A stretch of 64,000 nucleotides of DNA from positions 1 to 64,000 of the forward strand of contig NZ_MSJP01000031.1 of assembly GCF_014596525.1 (NCBI RefSeq), written 5' to 3'. The position numbers were made by a program, and so were the translations under genes. Below, piece after piece: positions 27,466-35,905 of the stretch. The notes below the pieces were generated by a model, which saw only the letters and a program-made list of their open reading frames with translations, was not told the DNA's origin and ran no database searches. Position 1 is the first letter of the stretch, and each line of letters begins with the position of its first letter. This DNA comes from Streptomyces sp. CBMA291 (GTDB lineage: Bacteria; Actinomycetota; Actinomycetes; Streptomycetales; Streptomycetaceae).

Positions 27466-28608
27466 ATGCACAAGACCCTGATCGTAACCAACGACTTCCC
27501 GCCACGTCCCGGCGGAATCCAGGCCTTCCTGCACAACATGGCGCTGCGCCTCGACCCCGATCGGATCGTGGTCTACGCCTCCACGTGGAAGCACGGCCGC
27601 GAAGGGATCGAGGCGACGGCCGCGTTCGACGCCGAACAGCCTTTCACGGTCGTCCGGGATCGCACCACCATGCTGTTGCCGACGCCTCGGGTCACCGCCC
27701 GCGCGACCGCCCTGCTCCGCGAGCATGGCTGCGAGTCCGTGTGGTTCGGGGCGGCCGCGCCGCTCGGGCTGATGGGCCCGGCGCTGCGGAAGGCGGGCGC
27801 CCGTCGGCTGGTCGCGACCACGCACGGCCACGAGGCGGGCTGGGCCCAGCTGCCCGGCTCCCGGGGTCTGCTGCGGCGGATCGGCGAGGGAACCGACACC
27901 CTGACGTACCTCGGCGAGTACACCCGCTCCCGGATCGCGGGGGCCCTCACGCCCGCCGCCGCCGGCCGGATGACCCAGCTGCCGCCCGGCGTCGACGAGA
28001 AGACCTTCCACCCCGGCTCCGGCGGCGCCGAGGTCCGCGCCCGGCTCGGACTCACCGACCGCCCGGTCGTCGTCTGCGTCTCCCGCCTCGTCCCGCGCAA
28101 GGGCCAGGACACCCTGATCAAGGCCATGCCGCAGATCCTGCGCCGGGTCCCGGACGCGGTCCTCCTGATCGTCGGCGGAGGCCCGTACGAGAAGGACCTG
28201 CACCGGCTCGCGGCCACCACCGGCGTGGCCGATTCCGTACGGTTCACCGGCGCCGTCCCCTGGGCGGAGCTGCCCGCGCACTACGGGGCGGGCGACGTGT
28301 TCGCCATGCCCTGCCGCACCCGGCGCGGTGGCCTCGACGTGGAGGGCCTCGGCATCGTCTACCTGGAGGCCTCCGCGACCGGCCTCCCGGTCGTCGCGGG
28401 CGACTCGGGCGGCGCCCCCGACGCCGTCCTCGACGGCGAGACCGGCTGGGTCGTCCGGGGCACCTCCCCCGAGGAATCGGCCGACCGCGTCACCACCCTC
28501 CTCCTGGACCCGGAACTCCGCGCCCGCATGGGCGAGCGGGGCCGCGCCTGGGTCGAGGAGAAATGGCGCTGGGACCTCCTGGCGGAACGCCTGAGGGAAC
28601 TCCTGTAG
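27466..28608 (+). CDS. pimB: GT4 mannosyltransferase, PimB' type
   Basis: 380 residues from ATG 27466. GT-B fold: TNDFPPRPGGIQAFLHNMA at the N-terminus (acceptor side), VCVSRLVPRKGQDTLI near residue 205, GGGPYEKDL, and the donor motif DVEGLGIVYLEASATGLPVV near 295-312. It matches PimB' (Rv2188c), which transfers mannose from GDP-mannose to phosphatidylinositol monomannoside on the cytoplasmic face. Synteny with the FadD and SRPBCC genes supports this. TACTGT 8 nt before the start and no ribosome site suggest a leaderless transcript. Confidence 0.88.
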   Translation: MHKTLIVTNDFPPRPGGIQAFLHNMALRLDPDRIVVYASTWKHGREGIEATAAFDAEQPFTVVRDRTTMLLPTPRVTARATALLREHGCESVWFGAAAPLGLMGPALRKAGARRLVATTHGHEAGWAQLPGSRGLLRRIGEGTDTLTYLGEYTRSRIAGALTPAAAGRMTQLPPGVDEKTFHPGSGGAEVRARLGLTDRPVVVCVSRLVPRKGQDTLIKAMPQILRRVPDAVLLIVGGGPYEKDLHRLAATTGVADSVRFTGAVPWAELPAHYGAGDVFAMPCRTRRGGLDVEGLGIVYLEASATGLPVVAGDSGGAPDAVLDGETGWVVRGTSPEESADRVTTLLLDPELRARMGERGRAWVEEKWRWDLLAERLRELL

Positions 28609-29018
28609 GACGCGCGAACGCCCGCACCGACAGTCCGGTCCGGACCCGACCGAGGGGCCCTGTCCGTCGGCGCGGGCGGGCGGGCGGGGCGGGGCGAGGG
28701 TGGCCGGTCCGTCGGCAGGGCGGGCGGGACGAGGGCCTGCTCCGTCGGCAGGGCGGGCGGGGCGAGGGGGTCCGGTCCCGTCAGTCGGGCCGGTAAGGCG
28801 AAGGGGCCGGTCTGTCTGCCGGGCCGGACCCGACCGAGGGGCCCTGTCCGTCGGCGCGGGCGGGTGAGACGAGGGTGGTCGGTCCCCGTCCGTCGGTCCG
28901 GCAGCGGCGAAGGGTCCGGTCTGGCTGCCGGGCGGGCGAGGCGGAGGACCCGGTCCCGCCAGTACGGTCGGCGAAGGCGCGGCCCCGGTCCGAGCGGCGG
29001 GCGCGGCCGGTCGTCGGA
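28609..29018. repeat. Intergenic degenerate tandem-repeat region
   Basis: Between the convergent pimB and fadD genes, about 410 bp consist of imperfect repeats around TCCGTCGGCAGGGCGGGCGGG and GGGGCCGGTCTG. One 36-nt stretch is duplicated exactly (28640-28675 and 28825-28860). Open frames exist on both strands only because stops are rare in such GC-rich DNA. No gene is seen. Confidence 0.65.
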
Positions 29019-29062
29019 TGCGAAGGGGCCCGGGACGCACACGCGTCCCGGGCCCCTTCGCA
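29019..29062. terminator. Long perfect hairpin between convergent genes
   Basis: A 20-bp perfect stem (29019-29038 with 29043-29062) and ACAC loop, 22 nt after the fadD stop on the minus strand. Probably a bidirectional terminator. Confidence 0.88.
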
Positions 29063-29084
29063 GGTCCGGCGGCCCTGCCGGGCC

Positions 29085-30881
29085 TCACTTCGTGTAGATC
29101 GCCTCGATCTCGTCCGCGAAGTCCTTCGCCACCACGCTCCGCTTCAGCTTCAGGGACGGCGTGATGTGGCCCGCCTCCTCCGTGAACTGGGTCGGCAGGA
29201 TGCGGAACTTGCGGACCGATTCCGCCTTCGAGACCGCCGCGTTGCCGTCGTCGACCGCCCGCTGGATCTCCGCGAGCAGCTCCGGGTCCTCGCGCAGCGA
29301 GCCCGCCGACGAGCCCGTCGGCTTGCCGTGGTCGGCGGCCCAGCGGCCGAGGAACTCCTCGTCGAGCGTGACCAGCGCGCCCACGAACGGGCGCCCGTCG
29401 CCGACCACCATGCACTCCGCGACCAGCGCGTGCGCCCTGATGCGGTCCTCGATGACCGCCGGGGCGACGTTCTTGCCGCCCGCCGTCACCAGGATCTCCT
29501 TCTTCCGGCCGGTGATCGCCAGATAGCCGTCCTCGTCGAGGGTGCCGATGTCCCCCGTGTGGAACCAGCCGTCCGCGAGCGCCTCGGCCGTCGCCGCCTC
29601 GTTGTTCCAGTACCGGGTGAACAGGTGCTCGCCGTGCAGCAGCACCTCGCCGTCGTCGGCGATCCGGATCACCGAGCCCGGCAGCGGCTGCCCGACCGTG
29701 CCGATCTTCTGCCGGTCCCACGGGTTGAACGCCGTCGCCGCGCACGACTCCGTCAGGCCGTACCCCTCCAGGACCGTGAAGCCGATGCCCCGGAAGAAGT
29801 GGCCGAGCCGCTCGCCCAGCGGCGCGCCGCCCGAGATCGCGTACTCGCCGCGCCCGCCGAGCACCGCCCGCAGCTTGCCGTAGACCAGCTTGTCGAAGAG
29901 CCTGTGCCTGAGCCGCAGCCCGAGGGACGGGCCCTGCGAGGTGCTCAGGGCGCGGCTGTACGCGATGGCGGTGTGCGCCGCCTTGTCGAAGATCTTGCCC
30001 TTGCCGTCGGCCTGCGCCTTGGCCCGCGCCCCGTTGTAGACCTTCTCGAAGACCCGGGGGACGCCCAGGATCAGCGTCGGCCGGAACGCGGCCAGCTCGT
30101 CCGTGAGCGACTTGATGTCCGGCAGACAGCCGAGCCGCACCGGGGCCATCACGGAGGCCACCTCGATGAGCCGGCCGAAGACGTGCGCGGCGGGCAGGAA
30201 GAGGAGGACGGAGGACTCGCCCGTACGGAAGAGGGGCTTCAGCCGCTCCACCGCGTTGCCGCACTCGGCGAAGAACGCCCGGTGGGTCAGGACACAGCCC
30301 TTGGGGCGGCCCGTGGTGCCCGACGTGTAGACGATCGTCGCCGGGTCGTCCGCGTTCGCCGCCGACATCCGCGCGTCGACCAGCTCGTCGGAGACGTCCG
30401 CGCCGGAGGCGGTGAGCCGGGCCACCGCGTCCTCCTCGATCGCCCACAGCTCTTCGAGGGCGGGCAGGTTCGCCCGTACGGACTCCACCGACTCGCGGTG
30501 CGCCGGGCTCTCCACCAGGGCCAGCCTGGCGCCCGAGTCGCCGAGGATCCACTGGATCTGCTCGGCCGAGCTGGTCTCGTACACCGGTACGGTCACCCCG
30601 CCCGCGCTCCAGATCGCGAAGTCGAGGAGCACCCACTCGTAGCGCGTACGGGAGAGCAGTGCGACCCGGTCGCCCGGTTCCACCCCGGCGGCGATCAGCC
30701 CCTTGGCCACGCCCCTGACCTCGGCGAGGAACTCCCTGGCCGTCACGTCGGCCCAGGCGTCGCCGACCTTGCGGCCCATCACGGCCACGTCTGGGTGCTG
30801 GGAGGCGTTGCGGCGGATGAGATCCGTCAGGTTGCCGTCCGCGGGGACCTCGTACAGGGCCGGAAGGCTGAACTCGCGCAA
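29085..30881 (-). CDS. fadD: Long-chain fatty-acid-CoA ligase (FadD15-like)
   Basis: 598 residues from a TTG start at 30881 with AGGAG 8 nt upstream. ANL-superfamily adenylating enzyme: P-loop-like TIVYTSGTTGRPKGCVLTH near 180, VLEGYGLTESCAA near 375, GWFHTGDIG near 445 and GRKKEILVTAGGKNV near 465 with the C-terminal domain lysine in LKLKRSVV. It activates fatty acids to acyl-CoA. The homologue Rv2187 sits at the same place beside pimB'. A second in-frame segment upstream (to 30930) lacks a ribosome site. Confidence 0.93.
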   Translation of the reverse strand: MREFSLPALYEVPADGNLTDLIRRNASQHPDVAVMGRKVGDAWADVTAREFLAEVRGVAKGLIAAGVEPGDRVALLSRTRYEWVLLDFAIWSAGGVTVPVYETSSAEQIQWILGDSGARLALVESPAHRESVESVRANLPALEELWAIEEDAVARLTASGADVSDELVDARMSAANADDPATIVYTSGTTGRPKGCVLTHRAFFAECGNAVERLKPLFRTGESSVLLFLPAAHVFGRLIEVASVMAPVRLGCLPDIKSLTDELAAFRPTLILGVPRVFEKVYNGARAKAQADGKGKIFDKAAHTAIAYSRALSTSQGPSLGLRLRHRLFDKLVYGKLRAVLGGRGEYAISGGAPLGERLGHFFRGIGFTVLEGYGLTESCAATAFNPWDRQKIGTVGQPLPGSVIRIADDGEVLLHGEHLFTRYWNNEAATAEALADGWFHTGDIGTLDEDGYLAITGRKKEILVTAGGKNVAPAVIEDRIRAHALVAECMVVGDGRPFVGALVTLDEEFLGRWAADHGKPTGSSAGSLREDPELLAEIQRAVDDGNAAVSKAESVRKFRILPTQFTEEAGHITPSLKLKRSVVAKDFADEIEAIYTK

Positions 30882-31137
30882 GACTGCTGCTCCTCATCGG
30901 GCGCCGGCGCCACGGCTCTGTGTGATGCACCGGTGAAGTCCAGTGACTACCCGGCGCTCAGTGGGGGCGAGCGCGACTGGACTGCCCGGACGTTACCCAC
31001 CAGTACACGGTTCCCGGTAGGGGGTCCTGGGCAGATGTTCCATGCGTCACACACGCATGACGGTGCTCTCCGCACAGTAATCCACCGGTTTCCCGACTCG
31101 GAAGTAACCGCAGGTGACACCCCCTAGGGTGGGGGCC

Positions 31138-31905
31138 ATGCGAGTCCATGTGGTCAGCGACGTGCACGGCAACGCCGAAGATCTCGCCCGCGCGGGGGAA
31201 GGCGCCGACGCCTTGATATGCCTCGGCGACCTCGTCCTCTTCCTCGACTACGCCGACCACGGCCGGGGCATCTTCCCCGACCTCTTCGGCGTCGAGAACG
31301 CCGACCGGCTGGTCGAGCTGCGCACCGCCCGCCGCTTCGACGAGGCCCGTGAGCTGGGCCGTAGCCTCTGGGCCACGCTCGACGTCGACCGCGAGACCGC
31401 GATCGAGGCGGCCGTCCGACGCCAGTACGCCGAACTCTTCGCCGCCTTCCCCACCCCTACGTACGCCACCTACGGCAATGTCGACATCCCCCGCTTCTGG
31501 CCCGACTTCGCCGGGCCCGGCACCACCGTCCTCGACGGCGGACGGGCCGAGATCGGCGGCCTCGTCTTCGGCTTCGTCGGCGGCGGACTGCGCACCCCGA
31601 TGCGCACCCCGTACGAGATCTCCGACGAGGAGTACGCGGCCAAGGTCGAGGCCCTCGGCGAGGTGGACGTCCTCTGCTCCCACATCCCCCCGGACGTGCC
31701 CGAGCTGACGTACGACACCGTCGCCCGCCGCTTCGAGCGCGGCAGCAGCGCCCTCCTCGACGCGCTCCGGCGCACCCGCCCCCGCTACCACCTCTTCGGC
31801 CACGTCCATCAGCCGCTGGCCCGGCGGATGCGGATCGGCGCCACCGAGTGCGTCAACGTCGGCCACTTCGCCGCGACCGGCACACCGTGGGTCCTGGAGT
31901 GGTGA
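31138..31905 (+). CDS. Calcineurin-like metallophosphoesterase
   Basis: 255 residues from ATG 31138. The metallophosphatase motifs appear in order: SDVHGN (residues 7-12), LGDLVLF near 32, YGNVD near 113, CSHIPPD near 180 and FGHVHQP near 220. Two-metal phosphoesterase with unknown substrate. TAGGGT ends 7 nt before the ATG and no spaced ribosome site exists, so a leaderless mRNA is likely. It is divergent from fadD across a 256-bp region holding a small inverted repeat ATGCGT-N5-ACGCAT near 31040-31056. Confidence 0.88.
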   Translation: MRVHVVSDVHGNAEDLARAGEGADALICLGDLVLFLDYADHGRGIFPDLFGVENADRLVELRTARRFDEARELGRSLWATLDVDRETAIEAAVRRQYAELFAAFPTPTYATYGNVDIPRFWPDFAGPGTTVLDGGRAEIGGLVFGFVGGGLRTPMRTPYEISDEEYAAKVEALGEVDVLCSHIPPDVPELTYDTVARRFERGSSALLDALRRTRPRYHLFGHVHQPLARRMRIGATECVNVGHFAATGTPWVLEW

Positions 31906-32016
31906 GTGCCCCGACGGCCCGGGGTGACAGCCGGTGTGTCACGGCGCGATAGCCTTCCGTCGGCACACCTGTGCCCCTTGACTTCCGCCGGACCGCACCG
32001 TGGAGGAGCCACCGCG

Positions 32017-32457
32017 ATGGCCGAACACACCAGCTCGAGCATCACCATCGAGGCGGCACCGGCCGACGTCATGCGCGTGATCGCCGACTTCGCCCGCTAC
32101 CCCGAGTGGACGGGCGAGGTGAAGGAGGCCGAGGTCCTGGCCGCCGACGACGCCGGGCGCGCGGAGAAGGTCCGGCTCGTCCTCGACGCGGGCGCCATCC
32201 GGGACGACCACACCCTGGCGTACACCTGGACCGGCGCCGACGAGGTCAGCTGGACCCTGGTCAAGTCGCAGATGCTCCGCTCCCTCGACGGCTCCTACCG
32301 GCTCACCTCGCTCGGCGGCGACCGCACCGAGGTCACCTACCAGCTGACCGTGGACGTCAAGATCCCCATGCTCGGCATGATCAAGCGCAAGGCCGAGAAG
32401 GTCATCATCGACCGCGCCCTCGACGGCCTCAAGAAGCGCGTCGAATCCGGCGCCTGA
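32017..32457 (+). CDS. SRPBCC / polyketide-cyclase-like lipid-binding protein
   Basis: 146 residues from ATG 32017 with GGAGGAG upstream. START-like fold: SSITIEAAPADVMRVIADFA at the start, YPEWTGEVKEAEV, and a long C-terminal helix ending ALDGLKKRVESG. Such proteins bind hydrophobic ligands in a cavity. The homologue Rv2185c is found beside fadD15 and pimB' in M. tuberculosis, hinting at a lipid role. No catalytic residues can be assigned. Confidence 0.85.
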   Translation: MAEHTSSSITIEAAPADVMRVIADFARYPEWTGEVKEAEVLAADDAGRAEKVRLVLDAGAIRDDHTLAYTWTGADEVSWTLVKSQMLRSLDGSYRLTSLGGDRTEVTYQLTVDVKIPMLGMIKRKAEKVIIDRALDGLKKRVESGA

Positions 32458-32817
32458 GCTTCCCCCCTCCGCCGTCGGTCCTCGCGGGGAGGGCGGGCTT
32501 GTTGCCTCTCCTGGCCCGGCCTTCGCGGGACGGGCGCGTCCGTGCCTCCCCGCAGGGCCCTCGTGGTATGGGCGCGCTTGAGCCTGCCGCCTGGTCTTCG
32601 GGGGACGCGCGTTTGAGCCTGCCGCCGGGACTTCGCGGGATGCGCGCCTGAGCCTCCTGCCGGTCCCTCGCAGGGCGGGTGCCCGAGCCTCGTGCGCCGA
32701 CTTCGGCGCCGGTGTCTCCTCGCCGGGCCCTCGCGCGGCGGGCAGGCCCGCGCCTCCTTGCCGGTCCCTCGCGGGCCGGGCGCCCGAACCCCCCGACGGG
32801 CCCTCGCGGCGCGCGGG
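32458..32817. repeat. Intergenic degenerate tandem-repeat region
   Basis: About 360 bp of roughly 35-38-nt imperfect units of the type GCGCCTGAGCCTCCTGCCGG followed by a CCCTCGCGGG-like end, in nine or ten copies, between the SRPBCC and ArsA-like genes on the same strand. No gene is seen. A TAACGT hexamer (32818-32823) directly follows, 7 nt before the next ATG, and may be its promoter. Confidence 0.65.
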
Positions 32818-32830
32818 TAACGTCCTGCGC

Positions 32831-34264
32831 ATGCGGATCATCCTTGTCACCGGCCTCGGCGGCGCCGGTCGTACCACCGTCGCCGCCGCGACCGCCCTCG
32901 CCGAGGCGAGGGCCGGCCGCCGGACCCTCCTGATCTCGGAGAACGCCGACGCGCTCTTCCCGGAGGGCAACCCGGAGGGGTTCCTCGCGGCGGGCGGCGA
33001 CGAGAGGCTCCTCGCGGAGGCCGGCACCGGCGGGTCCCCCGCGAAGGGCACCACCGGCCCCCTCCCGGAAGACGGCACCACCCGCCCCGGCCACGACGGG
33101 CACCCCGGCGACGGCCCCGGCCCTGACGGCCCCGGCGGGCACGAGCACCGTCCCGGCGGCCCCGGTCCTGACGAGCACCGGCCCAACGCCCACCGGCCCG
33201 ACGCCCACCACCCCCACCGCGCGGACAGCCTCGGCGGCCCCCGCAGCCCCAGCGCGCCCCCCGGCCGTCTCAAGCTCCTCCGGCCCCGTCCCGCCGACGA
33301 CTTCCGGCGCGAGTTCCTGGCGCTCCAGGAGCGCTCCGCCACCGTTCTCGACCTGCTCGGCGCGGCCCCCTTCGAGGACGCCGAGCTGACCGAACTCCCC
33401 GGCAGCCGCCAGTTCGCCCTGCTCCGTACCCTCCGCGACGCCGCCGCGGGCGACCACGACCTCGTCGTCGTCGATCTGCCCCCGCTCCCCGAGGCGCTCG
33501 CCGTCCTCGCCCTGCCCGAGCAGCTCCGCCGCTATCTGCGCCGCCTCCTGCCCTCCGAGCGGCAGGCCGCCCGCGCCCTGCGCCCGATGCTCGCCCAGCT
33601 CGCCGGGGTGCCCATGCCCGCGCAGTGGCTGTACGAGGCCACCGCCCGCTGGGAAGCCGAGCTGGCCGCCGTACAGGACATAGTCGAAGCCCCCGGCACC
33701 ACCGTCCGGCTCGTCCTCGAACCAGGCCCCGCCGCCCTCCGCGCCCTGCGCACCGCCCGCCTCGGCCTCGCCCTCCAGGGCCTCGCCCTCGACACCGTCG
33801 TCGCCAACCGGCTGCTGCCCGCCGGTTCCGCCGACCCCTGGCTCGCCGGGCTCGCCGACCGGCAGCGCCGGCACCTCGCCGAGCTGCGCGCCGCCGCCGT
33901 CGAGGAGACCGTCACCGAGCTGCCCCACCTCGGCCGCGACCCGCACGGGCCCGGCGACCTCGCCCTGCTCGCCCCCGCCCACCCGGCACCCGCGCCCCTC
34001 CCCGTACCGGAGTGGACCGTCGAGGACCGGCGCGCCGAGGACGGCGTGCTCGTCTGGCACATCGGCCTCCCCGGCGCCGTCAAGGGGGAGCTGTCCCTGA
34101 TCCGGCGCGGCGACGAACTCCTCCTCGGCGTCGGCCCCTTCCGCCGCAACCTGCCCCTGCCCGCCGCCCTGCGCCGCTGCACCGTCACCGGCGCCGGACT
34201 CGTCGACGGCGACCTGCGCGTGCGCTTCACTCCCGACCCCGGGCTCTGGCCCCGTACCCCTTGA
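32831..34264 (+). CDS. ArsA-like ATPase with degenerate P-loop
   Basis: 477 residues from ATG 32831. The N-terminus VTGLGGAGRTTVAAATA aligns with the ArsA/GET3 deviant Walker A (GKGGVGKTT), but both lysines are replaced (Leu and Arg). Residues about 68-135 are a low-complexity Gly/Pro/His/Asp insertion (HRPNAHRPDAHHPHR). LVVVDLPPLPEAL near 220 is the Walker B-like strand. The C-terminal about 90 residues form the small domain seen in bacterial ArsA relatives. It lies in the same block as the Rv2184c family. ATP hydrolysis is doubtful; it may bind nucleotide weakly or act as a scaffold. Confidence 0.78.
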   Translation: MRIILVTGLGGAGRTTVAAATALAEARAGRRTLLISENADALFPEGNPEGFLAAGGDERLLAEAGTGGSPAKGTTGPLPEDGTTRPGHDGHPGDGPGPDGPGGHEHRPGGPGPDEHRPNAHRPDAHHPHRADSLGGPRSPSAPPGRLKLLRPRPADDFRREFLALQERSATVLDLLGAAPFEDAELTELPGSRQFALLRTLRDAAAGDHDLVVVDLPPLPEALAVLALPEQLRRYLRRLLPSERQAARALRPMLAQLAGVPMPAQWLYEATARWEAELAAVQDIVEAPGTTVRLVLEPGPAALRALRTARLGLALQGLALDTVVANRLLPAGSADPWLAGLADRQRRHLAELRAAAVEETVTELPHLGRDPHGPGDLALLAPAHPAPAPLPVPEWTVEDRRAEDGVLVWHIGLPGAVKGELSLIRRGDELLLGVGPFRRNLPLPAALRRCTVTGAGLVDGDLRVRFTPDPGLWPRTP

Positions 34265-34304
34265 GGCCGTGTACCGTCGAAGTACGACCACGGAGGAGTA
34301 CGCC

Positions 34305-34787
34305 ATGAGCGATCCGGACGCCTGGGCCGAGGCCTGCGCCGAGGACCTGGAGGCCGAGAAGGCCCGCCACCGGGCCCGGCAGGGCGCGGAGCCCGGCTCT
34401 CCCGCCGAGGAGTTCCGCAAGCTCTTCGAAGCCGTCGCCGAGAAGGTCTCCGGCGGACTCGGCGGCCCGCTCGCCGGTCAGGCGGCGCAGACCGTGCAGC
34501 ACCTCGTCAGCCAGGCGAAGTCCGTCGTCGAGCCGGTCATCGAGCGCAACCCGAAGGTCTTCGACCACCTTGCCGCGGCGGGCGGCGAACTGCTCGCCGC
34601 CTACCGCTCCGCCGTCGAGGGCCACGAGAGCCGCTGGACCAGATCCGGGACCACGCCCCCCGACGCCGCCCCCTTCGACACCCCGCCTCCCGGCGCCCCG
34701 CCCACCGGAACCGCACCCGCCGACGACGCGCCCGACCGCGAGGACGGCGACGGGCCGGGACCCGGCCGCCGCATCGACCTCGACTGA
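34305..34787 (+). CDS. SCO2127-like small acidic protein (DUF5304)
   Basis: 160 residues from ATG 34305 with GGAGGAG 5 nt upstream. Residues 1-100 are helical and amphipathic (FRKLFEAVAEKVSGGLGG, AKSVVEPVIERNPKVFDHL); the rest is Pro/Asp/Gly-rich, ending RRIDLD. In S. coelicolor the gene at this place, SCO2127, has been linked genetically with glucokinase activity and glucose repression. The biochemical role is unknown. It is 66 nt before glkA and may be cotranscribed. Confidence 0.8.
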   Translation: MSDPDAWAEACAEDLEAEKARHRARQGAEPGSPAEEFRKLFEAVAEKVSGGLGGPLAGQAAQTVQHLVSQAKSVVEPVIERNPKVFDHLAAAGGELLAAYRSAVEGHESRWTRSGTTPPDAAPFDTPPPGAPPTGTAPADDAPDREDGDGPGPGRRIDLD

Positions 34788-34853
34788 TCAGGAGTCGTCG
34801 ACCCCTCCGGTACGGTGGGCCCTAGCGGGGCTCGACCGAAATCTGAGGGACAC

Positions 34854-35795
34854 ATGGGACTCACCATCGGCGTCGACATCGGCGGCACGAAGATCGCGGC
34901 AGGTGTGGTCGACGAAGAGGGCAGGATCCTCGACACGCACAAGGTGCCGACCCCGCCGACCCCCGAAGGGATCGTCGACGCGATCTGCGCCGCCGTCTCC
35001 GAAGCGGGCAAGGGGCACCCGATCGAGGCCGTCGGCATCGGTGCGGCGGGCTACGTCGACGACAAGCGCGCCACCGTGCTCTTCGCCCCCAACATCGACT
35101 GGCGGCACGAACCGCTCAAGGACAAGGTCGAGCAGCGGGTCGGGCTTCCCGTGGTCGTCGAGAACGACGCCAACGCCGCCGCCTGGGGCGAGTACCGCTT
35201 CGGCGCGGGCCAGGGCCACGAGGACGTCATCTGCATCACCCTCGGCACCGGCCTCGGCGGCGGCATCATCATCGGCAACAAGCTGCGCCGCGGACGCTTC
35301 GGCGTGGCCGCCGAGTTCGGCCACATCCGGGTCGTCCCGGACGGTCTGCTCTGCGGCTGCGGCAGCCAGGGCTGCTGGGAGCAGTACGCCTCCGGGCGCG
35401 CCCTCGTCCGCTACGCCCGCCAGCGCGCCGCCGCCACCCCCGAGAACGCGGAGGTCCTCCTCTCGCTCGGCGACGGCACCCCCGAGGGCATCGAGGGCCG
35501 GCACATCAGCCAGGCGGCCCGCGCCGGGGACCCGGTCTCCATCGACTCCTTCCGCGAGCTGGCCCGTTGGGCGGGCGCCGGTCTCGCCGACCTGGCCTCG
35601 CTCTTCGACCCCTCGGCGTTCATCGTCGGCGGCGGCGTCTCGGACGAGGGCGAACTGGTCCTCGACCCGATCCGCAAGTCCTTCCGGCGCTGGCTGATCG
35701 GCGGCCAGTGGCGTCCGCACGCCCAGGTCCTCGCGGCCCAGCTCGGCAACAAGGCCGGTCTGGTCGGCGCGGCGGACCTGGCCCGCCAGGGCTGA
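34854..35795 (+). CDS. glkA: ROK-family glucokinase
   Basis: 313 residues from ATG 34854 with GAGGGA upstream; an earlier in-frame start at 34815 is unlikely. N-terminal ATP motif GVDIGGTKIAAGVVD, ENDANAAAWGEY with the catalytic Asp near residue 106, TLGTGLGGGIIIG, and the zinc motif CGCGSQGCWEQYASG near 167-181. It phosphorylates glucose and in S. coelicolor (SCO2126) is required for carbon catabolite repression. The SCO2127-glkA order is preserved here. Confidence 0.96.
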   Translation: MGLTIGVDIGGTKIAAGVVDEEGRILDTHKVPTPPTPEGIVDAICAAVSEAGKGHPIEAVGIGAAGYVDDKRATVLFAPNIDWRHEPLKDKVEQRVGLPVVVENDANAAAWGEYRFGAGQGHEDVICITLGTGLGGGIIIGNKLRRGRFGVAAEFGHIRVVPDGLLCGCGSQGCWEQYASGRALVRYARQRAAATPENAEVLLSLGDGTPEGIEGRHISQAARAGDPVSIDSFRELARWAGAGLADLASLFDPSAFIVGGGVSDEGELVLDPIRKSFRRWLIGGQWRPHAQVLAAQLGNKAGLVGAADLARQG

Positions 35796-35905
35796 GCACC
35801 CGTCACCGGGGCCCGTCGCCGGGCCCGGTGTGCGTGGAAGACCCGTCACCTCCGCCCGTCGCGTCCCTCCCGGACGCGGCGGGCGGTTGTCGTACGTTAC
35901 GTGCC

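Noticed and set aside
28864..29097. Short open frames in the pimB-fadD gap
   Set aside because: They consist of Arg/Gly/Pro-rich translations of the repeats and cross the terminator stem.
26107..30930. A 1607-codon open frame on the minus strand
   Set aside because: It joins the real GT87 gene to an antisense frame of pimB, the repeat region and an out-of-frame reading of fadD. High GC removes stop codons; no family matches outside the GT87 part.
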